Shown here: positions 23,627-30,682 of the stretch, piece by piece
How positions within the stretch are numbered: the first letter of the stretch is position 1
Layout of the letters: each line of letters starts with the position of its first letter
Source: Saprospirales bacterium
GTDB lineage: Bacteria; Bacteroidota; Bacteroidia; Chitinophagales; Saprospiraceae
Reading direction: 5' to 3'
Assembly: GCA_016703765.1 (NCBI GenBank)
Contig: JADJBL010000034.1
Span: 1-30,682, forward strand
Length of the DNA stretch: 30,682 nucleotides
Position numbers and translations under genes: made by a program
The notes under the pieces: model-generated
Told to the model about the DNA's origin: nothing
Database searches by the model: none
The model's input: only the letters and a program-made list of their open reading frames with translations

Positions 23627-23657
23627 ATTGGTTTCAAAAATTAACATACCCCAGCCA

Positions 23658-24884
23658 ATGAAAAAATACTCCGTCTTCCTCACCCTCCTTTGCCTTTCCC
23701 TCTTTCTTTCCTGCGAAAAACTGCTGCCGCCCGAACCGGCGGAGAACGAAGTGCTCGACGGACCCATGGAAGGCCTCACGTCGGCACAACGCCAAATTTT
23801 CCTGACCGGCGATGTGGGCTTCTCGGAGGTGTTCAGTCCACAGACCGGCCTGGGGCCGTATTTCGTCGCCAACTCCTGCGCCGGCTGCCATGCGGGCGAC
23901 GGAAAAGGGCATCCCTCCACCACCCTGACCCGCTTTGGCCGAGGTATTATTGGGCAAGAGTTCGACCACCTGAGTGAATATGGAGGGCCGCAACTGCAAA
24001 ACCGCGCCATTCCGGGATTCCCGGCCGAGGAGTTGCCGGCTCAGGCCAACCGCTTCAGCCAGTTTACGGCTCCGGCGGTCACAGGGTTAGGTTTACTCGC
24101 CGCCGTGTCCGACCAAACCTTACTTCTTCTGCACGACCCAAACGATGCAAACGGAGACGGCATTTCCGGCAAGGTGAGCCTGATCTATCCTCCCAATTAC
24201 TTTACGCCAAGCTCCATTCATCTCCAGGATGGCCAGGGGAGATTCATCGGCCGCTTTGGCAAAAAGGCGGCGGCGATTGATCTGCTGCACCAAACCGTCA
24301 ACGCCTACAAACAGGATATGGGTATCACCTCCGATTTCGACATGGTGGACCCGATCAACTACGCCATCGCCAATCACCCCACCGACCCGGTCGCCGACCC
24401 CGAGATTCCCGCATCGACCATCCACAGCGTGGTTTTTTACCTGCGCACCCTCAAGGCGCCCTTGCCGAGAAACCAGGACGATCCCCAGATTGTACAAGGC
24501 AAGCAGTTATTCCTCGATGTGCAATGCGGCAAGTGCCATATCCCCACCCTGAAAACCGCCCTGAGCGACATCGCAGTGCTTTCGCAAAAGGAGTTTCACC
24601 CCTACACCGATCTCCTGCTCCACGACATGGGCCAGGCGCTGGATAACGGCTATACGGAGGGCAACGCCGAAAGCTACGAATGGCGCACCCCGCCGCTCTG
24701 GGGTCTGGGCTTGTCGCGCGATGCCCAGGGCGGCGAGTACTACCTGCTGCACGACGGCAGGGCGAGGAGCATCGAAGAGGCCATCCTGCTGCACGGCGGG
24801 GAGGCGGAAGGGAGCAAGGAGGCCTACCTCCAGCTTTCGGCGACGGATAAAGTAGCCCTTATCGCATTTTTGGAGAGCCTCTAA
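23658..24884 (+). CDS. Di-haem oxidoreductase (DUF1111-like) lipoprotein
   Basis: A 408-residue exported c-type cytochrome. The signal ends in a lipobox (LCLSLFLSC), so it should be a lipoprotein. Two CxxCH haem sites are visible: SCAGCHAGDGKGH and QCGKCHIPTL. The C-terminal HDGRARSIEEAILLHGGEAE with the ending LSATDKVALIAFLESL is the signature of the di-haem oxidoreductase/DUF1111 family, related to MauG and cytochrome c peroxidases. I chose ATG 23658 because it gives a clean signal peptide; the longer frame adds ten residues overlapping the operator. Genes of this family in Bacteroidota often lie in iron-uptake operons, which fits the DtxR-like operator upstream. Next gene is 11 bp downstream. 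Confidence 0.88.
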   Translation: MKKYSVFLTLLCLSLFLSCEKLLPPEPAENEVLDGPMEGLTSAQRQIFLTGDVGFSEVFSPQTGLGPYFVANSCAGCHAGDGKGHPSTTLTRFGRGIIGQEFDHLSEYGGPQLQNRAIPGFPAEELPAQANRFSQFTAPAVTGLGLLAAVSDQTLLLLHDPNDANGDGISGKVSLIYPPNYFTPSSIHLQDGQGRFIGRFGKKAAAIDLLHQTVNAYKQDMGITSDFDMVDPINYAIANHPTDPVADPEIPASTIHSVVFYLRTLKAPLPRNQDDPQIVQGKQLFLDVQCGKCHIPTLKTALSDIAVLSQKEFHPYTDLLLHDMGQALDNGYTEGNAESYEWRTPPLWGLGLSRDAQGGEYYLLHDGRARSIEEAILLHGGEAEGSKEAYLQLSATDKVALIAFLESL

Positions 24885-24895
24885 ACCCATTTCAC

Positions 24896-25303
24896 ATGGA
24901 CCGAAAAGAATTTCTGGAAAGCATCGCCATGGCCGCGGGCGTCGGGATCGTCCTCTCGTTTTTGCAATCCTGTAAGGCGGTTGCCTACATTCCCCACGTG
25001 ATCGAAGGGGAGAAAATCGTGGTGAAAAAATCCGATCTGGCGGAGCATCCATACGTGGTGATCCAGCCCGCAGGCCTTCCCGCTCCGGTTTATTTATGCC
25101 GCCTGGAAAACGGCGAATATTCGGCCCTGCTCCTGCAATGCACCCACCGCGGCTGCGAGCTGCGTCCGGTAGGACGGGAATTGCACTGCCCCTGCCACGG
25201 CAGCGTGTTCGACAAAACCGGGGAGGTGCTGGAAAGCCCGGCGGAGCTGCCCCTGCGGCGGTTTTCGGTGTTGAGCGATGATCAAAACATCTATATTTTT
25301 TAG
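24896..25303 (+). CDS. Rieske [2Fe-2S] protein, probably membrane-anchored
   Basis: A 135-residue Rieske protein. The cluster motifs are C-T-H (CTHRGCELRPVG) and C-P-C-H (LHCPCHGSVFD), with the pair of disulfide cysteines in place. The N-terminal segment AMAAGVGIVLSFLQSCKAV is a hydrophobic signal ending in a lipobox-like cysteine, preceded by DRKEFLESI without twin arginines. It probably passes electrons in the periplasm, plausibly with the di-haem protein 11 bp upstream. It is too short to be a ring-hydroxylating oxygenase subunit and no cytochrome b gene adjoins, so it is not a bc1-complex gene. Confidence 0.88.
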   Translation: MDRKEFLESIAMAAGVGIVLSFLQSCKAVAYIPHVIEGEKIVVKKSDLAEHPYVVIQPAGLPAPVYLCRLENGEYSALLLQCTHRGCELRPVGRELHCPCHGSVFDKTGEVLESPAELPLRRFSVLSDDQNIYIF

Positions 25304-25306
25304 CTT

Positions 25307-26503
25307 ATGAAAAAATTAATCCTCCTCCTCCCCTTCCTCCTCCTCCTGGTTAGCGCAGCAGCCCAGGAAGCCGATAGCATCGACGCGCCCAACAAGGACG
25401 CCGTGTACCAGCGCCCCTTTATTTTGCAAGGCGAAAGAGGAAGCCTGGCCGCGGCGGTCGGCGGCTACGTCGAAGCCAATACCAACTACTTCGCCACCGA
25501 CGGCATATCCGACGGGTTTTCCATGGAAATGCGACGCTTCAATATCTTCCTGTATTCCACCCTCAAGGAGCGCATCCGCTTTATTTCGGAGCTGGAGTTC
25601 GAACACGGCGTGGAGGAAATCGCTCTGGAGACGGCGTTGCTGGATTTTGAATTCAATCCGGCGCTGATCTTCCGGGCGGGGATCGTACTCGTGCCGATCG
25701 GCTATTTCAACCAAAACCACGACAGCCCGAAGTGGGACTTCGTGGACCGGCCGCTGGTCTCCACGACGATCATTCCTGCCACCTACTCCGATATCGGCTT
25801 CGGATTTCACGGCACGGTCCCGGTGGGCAGCCTGGCCCTGACTTATGAGACCTACCTCCTCAACGGATTGCAGGACGGGGTGCTGAACAATACCGAAAAT
25901 CGAACCTTCCTGCCCGCCGGCAAAAACGAGGGGCGCTTCGGGCAGGACAACAACGGCTCGCCGGCCGCCGCCCTGCGCCTGGCTGTGAAAAAAAGAAAGC
26001 TCGGAGAGGTGGGAATTTCTTCCTTCGCCGGCTATTACAACACCTTCAAAAAAGACGGATTGCGGCTCGACGAAAGCCGGACAGCGTGGGTGTTCGCCTT
26101 CGATTATAATTTTTCTATTGGAAAAGGACAAATGCTGGGAGAAGCCGCATTGGCAAAGATCGAAACCCCCAAAGACATCGGGCCTGTATTTGGCCAAACC
26201 CAATGGGGCTTCCACGCCGATTTCATCTACCCCATCCTGAACGGAAACCTGTTCCAATGGAAAAACCTGCAATTGAGCCTGGCCCTCCGCCTGGAAGCGC
26301 TGGATTACAATGTCGGCGCCTTTGACGAAACGGGCGATCCTATCTCCGACCACCTGGTTTCCGTGCTCTCGGGTATCAGCCTTCGCTTTTCGCCCAATAC
26401 CTTGCTAAGGGCGAACTACCGCTACCGCTGGGACACCGACCTGCTCGGCAATCCGCCGGCGAAAACGGCGGGCTTTCAGTTTGGGTTTGCGAGTTATTTT
26501 TAG
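25307..26503 (+). CDS. Outer-membrane porin-like beta-barrel protein
   Basis: A 398-residue secreted protein. The signal peptide (MKKLILLLPFLLLLVSAAAQ) is followed by alternating beta-strands with aromatic ends, e.g. GGYVEANTNYFATDG, RRFNIFLYSTLKERIRFISEL, GIVLVPIGYFNQNHD and the terminal strand KTAGFQFGFASYF ending in Phe as usual for barrels. It resembles phosphate-selective-porin-like proteins of Bacteroidota. It starts 4 bp after the Rieske gene, so the three genes form one operon. It could let substrate of the di-haem/Rieske pair pass the outer membrane. Its stop overlaps the convergent efflux gene by 4 bp. Confidence 0.82.
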   Translation: MKKLILLLPFLLLLVSAAAQEADSIDAPNKDAVYQRPFILQGERGSLAAAVGGYVEANTNYFATDGISDGFSMEMRRFNIFLYSTLKERIRFISELEFEHGVEEIALETALLDFEFNPALIFRAGIVLVPIGYFNQNHDSPKWDFVDRPLVSTTIIPATYSDIGFGFHGTVPVGSLALTYETYLLNGLQDGVLNNTENRTFLPAGKNEGRFGQDNNGSPAAALRLAVKKRKLGEVGISSFAGYYNTFKKDGLRLDESRTAWVFAFDYNFSIGKGQMLGEAALAKIETPKDIGPVFGQTQWGFHADFIYPILNGNLFQWKNLQLSLALRLEALDYNVGAFDETGDPISDHLVSVLSGISLRFSPNTLLRANYRYRWDTDLLGNPPAKTAGFQFGFASYF

Positions 26504-27677
26504 TGCTGATGCGCCTCTCCTGCATTGGTCATTTTGGCCAGCAGGAAAAACGCGCCCTTCACTACGAATTTAGCTCCTTCCGGAACCTCCCCCAGCAGTG
26601 TCACCTCGGTGAAGCCCAGCTCGCTCACCCCTTTTTTTACGGGGATCTTTTCAAAATCCGTCTCGTCTTTTTGAATGAACACATAGTCCGTGCCCTCCCG
26701 GTTGACGAAAGCCTCGTCGGGAAGGGCCGTAACCTTCGCTTCATCCACGCTGATCTGGGCCGTGACGTTCATGCCTTCGATCAATCCGCGCTTATCCCCC
26801 TTCACCAGGCAATGCACTGCGATGGACTTGCTCTCGTTCTCGAAGGTCGTGCCTACGGAAAACACCTCTGCCGAGTAGGTCTTGCCGGGAATGTTGGTCA
26901 ACATGAAGTTTACGGTCTGGCCCTTGCCGATATAGAGCAGGTCTTTTTCGTAGAGAAACAGGTCGAGGTGCAACTGGCTGTTGTCCACCACCTCCGCGAT
27001 GGGCGTGGAGGCGTCTACGCTGGCGCCGATATTGACCAATACCTCGCCCACCGAGCCGCCGATTGGGGTTTTAATGTCCAGTTGCCAGGCCAGTTTGCCC
27101 GGAGCGAGGCCCTTGGGATCTATGCCCATCAATTGAAGCTGCCGTTCGAGGGAGGCGCTGCGAATGCGCAGGGCTTTTAGTTCGGATTCGGCGGTCTGGA
27201 GGTTTTTCAAGGTGCCTGCATTGCCAGCGCCAAGCTCCTGCTGGCGCTTGTATTCCGACTCCGCCAGTTCGATCCTCGGGGCGAGCCCCAGAAATTCCTC
27301 CTGAATTTGGATGAACTGGGGGTTGACAATGGTCGCGATGACCTGCCCTTTCGACACCGTGCTCCCGGACATGACATGGAGGTCTTTCACCACGCCACTG
27401 TATAGAGAGGTCACGGTGGCCTTGTTCTGGTTCGGCACTTTGAGAAATCCGCTGGCCTTGATGCTGGAGGTCAGGTTTTTCAGTTCCAAAAGGCCGCTTT
27501 CCAGGCCGATGCTTTCCATTTGCACGGGGCTCAGGCTGACCGAATTTTCGTCTTCCTCGTGACGCGTTTCGGCCTCTTCGGTTTCACGGTCGTGGTCGTG
27601 GTCGTGGTCTCCTGCGTGCTCCGTACAGGAAAAGGGACCGAAGGTGAGGATCTAGAAACAATAATGGGAGTCTTCAT
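26500..27677 (-). CDS. CusB/CzcB-type periplasmic adaptor with His/Asp-rich N-terminus, one frameshift
   Basis: The membrane-fusion component of a heavy-metal RND efflux pump. The frame 26500-27525 shows the adaptor core: GVVKDLHVMSGSTVSKGQVIATI (lipoyl half), a coiled-coil hairpin (about EEFLGLAPRIELAESEYKRQQEL), WQLDIKTPIGGSVGEV (second lipoyl half) and the beta-barrel. The same frame is open upstream and encodes FSCTEHAGDHDHDHDRETEEAE: a lipobox-like cysteine followed by a metal-binding His/Asp stretch. The start MKTPIIV at 27677 lies in another frame; one base is missing between about 27650 and 27656 (a TAG appears there). It ends in HQH. It follows the RND-channel fusion by 11 bp. Confidence 0.85.
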
Positions 27678-27688
27678 CTAACTTCAAC

Positions 27689-30682
27689 TTATTGATTGGT
27701 AAAATAATGGTACTCAACCACCGCCTGATTGTACTCATTCAGGGCGTCGAGCCGGTTTTGGCGAATGCCGATGGCTTGGGCCAGGAACTGCGACAGCTCC
27801 GAAAAGCTGATCTCGCCCACCCGGTAAGCCAACGCTGCAGTTTCGATGATTTCGTTTGCCTGTTCCAGCCCGGTCGTTTTTCATAATATCGCAGCGCTTC
27901 CTCGCTTTTGGCCAGGACCTCGAAGGACTGTCGTATTGCAGTTTGCAAGTCTTGGGTTTCCAGGAGTAACAGATGCTGCTGCAAAGCGCTCTCCAGGCGG
28001 GCAGCTTCGGTCCCTTTTTTGAAGCTTTTTCCCGCGATCGGCACGGCCACGGTAAAGGAAAAGCCCGTCACCGGCTGGTCAAGGCCGTACAGCCGTTGGC
28101 TGAACACCCGGCCAGAAAATTCCGGCAGCCGCGCCATCCTTTGAAGGCTGGCACTGGCCTCGGCCACCTCAATTTGCCGTTCCTGCTGCGATAAGATCGG
28201 ATGGCCGGGCGATAGCAATGCCACCGGGTTAAGGTTCATTTTTTCAAGAGGTTTGCGCTCCGGAAGGTAGGCCTCCGTCGTATTAAGCAGGCGCATGAGG
28301 GTCTGCTGCTCTATGGCCAGGTCGTTTTCCAGTTGCCGACCCTGCATTCTTACTTCCTCCACGCGGGCAGAGGCGGCCACTTGATCCAGTCCGTTGCTCT
28401 CCCCAGCCCTGACCCGCACGGCGGCGGCTTCGGCAAGACCTGAATACAGGCTGTCGAGCCTGAGGTATAGCTGCCGCTTTTCTTCCAGATACCAAAGCCT
28501 GTAGTAAGAAGCGCGAACATCGCGCTTCAGGGCCGCCTGCGTCACAGCGATCCTGCTTTCCCCCAATTGCAACTGTTTTTGAAGCAACTCGCGCCTGCTT
28601 TTTGTACACGACGGGCAATTCGAAATTTTGAGACAGGCCGATCTTCAGAATCCGTTTTTTTATCCACCGGAGAAAAGTCCTCGTTTTCGATGAAGATACC
28701 CGTCTTGGGCAGGTCGAACCAGGTCCCCGTCAAGGCTCTGGACTGGTCGATTTCAGTTGATCGGCCTGCAATTGCAGGTTATGTTGCATGGCGATCTCGA
28801 TGGCATCCGGAAGACCGATCCTGATAGGGCTTTGTCCCTCCGCCTGGGGCATCCAAAATACGCACAGGGACAAAAGTGCTGCAACCACGGGTGTTTTGCC
28901 CCCGCGCCTGCCCTGATTGCTGAAAATAATGTAGAGCAACGGCAGCGCCACCAGGGTCAGGAAGGTGGCGGAGACCAGGCCTCCAATCACCACGGTGGCC
29001 AGGGGCTTTTACCTCCGCCCCGCTCCCGTGGAAGCGCCATGGGCAGGAAGCCCAGAGAAGCCACGATCGCCGTCATCAACACCGGGCGGAGGCGGATCTT
29101 CAGGCCCTCCAGCACGCGCTCCACCACATCCTCCATCCCCTCGCTTTTCAACTGGTTGAACGTGGCGATGAGCACGATCCCGTTGAGCACCGCTACCCCG
29201 AAAAGGGCGATAAAGCCCACCCCAGCAGAAATGCTGAACGGCATACCCCTCAATAGCAGGGCAAACACCCCGCCGATGGCCGACATCGGAATAGCGGTGA
29301 AGATCAACGCGGCATGCTTGAACGAGTGAAAGGTGAAATACAACATGGCGAAAATGAGGATCAGCGCCCCCGGCACAGCCACCCTCAGACGGGCATTGGC
29401 TTTTTCGAGGTTTTCAAAGGCGCCCCCGAAGGTGTAGTAATACCCAGGTGGCAGGTTCAGCGACTGGTCGAGCTTCCCGCGAATCTCTTCGACGACCGAT
29501 TGGACGTCCCGCCCTGCACGTTGAAGCCCACCACGATGCGCCGCCTGCCCGTCGTCGGCTGATCTGTGCGGGACCCTGCCTGAAATCCGCAGGGCCACCT
29601 GGCTGAGGGGGATCTGATAGCCCGCCGGGTGGGGACGAACAACCCGCTCATCTTTGATGGAAACCCGTGCGCGCTGTCGAGGCGAACGACCAGATCGAAT
29701 TTTCGCTCGTTTTCAAAGACCACACCGGCCTTCTCGCCCGCAAAGGCGGTACTGACGGTGTGGTTCACCTCCTCGATGCTGATGCCGTAGTTGGCCATGC
29801 GGCGCCGGTCGTAGCGGATGGTGATCTGAGGCAGCCCAACAGTCTGTTCGATCTGTGGCGGGCTTGCGCCCTTCACGCCTTGCACCAGTTGCGCCACCTT
29901 CGGGGCAAGCGCGGCGAGGGTATCGATGTCCACCCCGAAGATCTTCACCGCTACATCCTGCCGGATGCCGGTCATCAGCTCGTTGAAACGCATCTGGATG
30001 GGTTGGTTCGGCTCGAAGAAAATGCCGGGTATGGCTTCCAGCTTTTCCATCATCCGCGCCGACAATTGCTCGTAACTCCCCGGGACCGGCCATTCCTTTT
30101 TGTTTTCCAGAATGATCATCATGTCCGTCGCCTCCGGAGGCATGGGATCGGTAGGCACCTCTGCGCTGCCGGTTTTGCCGACGATCATCTTTACTTCGGG
30201 AAACTCCATCAGCAAGCGCTCCGCCTGCATGGAGGTTTCTATGCTTTGCGACAGCGAAGAGCCCATCGGAAGGATGCAGTGAAAGGCGAAATCGCCCTCC
30301 TCCAACTGCGGGATGAACTCGCCGCCCAGCCTGCCAAACAGCCAGACGCTGAGGACGAACAAGCCCACGGCGGCGGCGATGACGGCGTACTTGAAGCGGA
30401 TCGCCCAATGAATGACGGGGCTGTAGATCCGCTGAAAAAAGGCCATGATCCGTTCGGATATATTTTTTCCCTGCTTTATTTTTTTTGGTAAAAACAGGGC
30501 CGACATCATGGGGATATAGGTCAGCGAGAGCAGCAGGGCGCCCAGGATAGCGAAGCCCACCGTTTGGGCCATGGGCCGGAACATTTTCCCCTCCACCCCT
30601 TGCAAACTGAGGATCGGCAAATAGACGATGAGAATAATGATTTGTCCGAACACCGCCGAATTCATCATCTTCCGGGCGCTGC
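27689..30682 (-). CDS. CusA/CzcA-type RND pump fused to a TolC-like channel, partial, many frameshifts
   Basis: The 5' end lies outside the window. The RND part (30668 to about 28920) shows GGEFIPQLEEGDFAFH, a porter domain (PPEATDMMIILENKKEW; GIRQDVAVKIFGVD) and the late membrane spans NGIVLIATFNQL and GLVSATFLTLVALPLLYIIF. Without any stop the last span continues into the outer-membrane factor: AIEIAMQHNLQLQADQL, TGTWFDLPKTGIF, FELPVVYKKQAR, LLQKQLQLGESRIAV, LRYYEK and QFLAQAIGIRQNRLDALNEY, ending at 27689. Breaks lie at 27877-27881, 28588-28594, 28655-28661, 28751-28756, 29007-29010 and several in 29510-29660. The pump exports heavy-metal cations; the metal is not determined. Confidence 0.85.

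Noticed and set aside
24896..25303. Rieske subunit of a cytochrome bc1 complex
   Set aside because: Too short, lipoprotein-like, and next to a di-haem oxidoreductase and porin with no cytochrome b gene.
25316..26353. Minus-strand frame of 345 codons opposite the porin
   Set aside because: Shadow frame; the plus strand has signal peptide and beta-barrel pattern.

Overview
The window looks like a chromosomal segment of a Bacteroidota bacterium, probably from the Saprospiria side of the phylum, at moderately high GC. Three things suggest this. The recognisable promoters have the Bacteroidota form (TTG, about 20 bp, then TAnnTTT). Shine-Dalgarno sequences are nearly absent. The RND efflux pump is fused to its outer-membrane channel, an arrangement I associate with this phylum. 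The assignment is inferred from sequence character, not from a marker gene.

Positions 1463-19262 (possibly to 20418) form one long plus-strand cluster for cytoplasmic sulfur oxidation by the lipoate-dependent, heterodisulfide-reductase-like (sHdr) route. In order it holds an ArsR/SmtB-type repressor with a recognisable operator, TusA, a DsrE3-type protein, a lipoate ligase, a small unknown protein, a second DsrE protein, lipoate-binding protein LbpA, sHdrC1, sHdrB1, sHdrA, the sHdr-linked Hyp protein, a fused HdrC/HdrB protein (B3-like), a second LbpA, LipS1, a second lipoate ligase, an AT-rich secreted protein of unknown function, LipS2, EtfB, EtfA, a membrane Etf:quinone oxidoreductase (EMO-like) and an unassigned radical SAM protein. 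The inferred flow is: TusA and DsrE deliver sulfane sulfur, sHdr with lipoyl-LbpA oxidises it, EtfAB takes the electrons, and EMO passes them to quinone. The ligases and LipS1/LipS2 make the lipoyl cofactor on LbpA.

The flanks are unrelated. Upstream on the minus strand is a lipoprotein of the metallo-beta-lactamase fold (186-1294). Downstream are a minus-strand membrane protein (20422-21561), a Uma2-type endonuclease-fold protein (21724-22303), a minus-strand chromate transporter (22283-23398), a plus-strand operon of di-haem oxidoreductase, Rieske protein and porin (23658-26503) behind a DtxR-type palindrome, and a minus-strand heavy-metal efflux operon (26500 to beyond the right edge).

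Two patterns run across the genes. First, nearly every longer gap in the sHdr cluster is filled by a long inverted repeat whose arms are tandem 7-8 nt units. The unit differs from gap to gap, and a 25-bp palindromic core recurs exactly in three gaps. Second, many genes are interrupted by single-base losses, mostly in homopolymer runs (for example 1164-1167, 12332-12336, 12405-12408, 14539-14543, 17266-17270, 20359-20362). This looks much more like consensus sequencing error than gene decay, so I annotate these genes as full-length with corrected reading.
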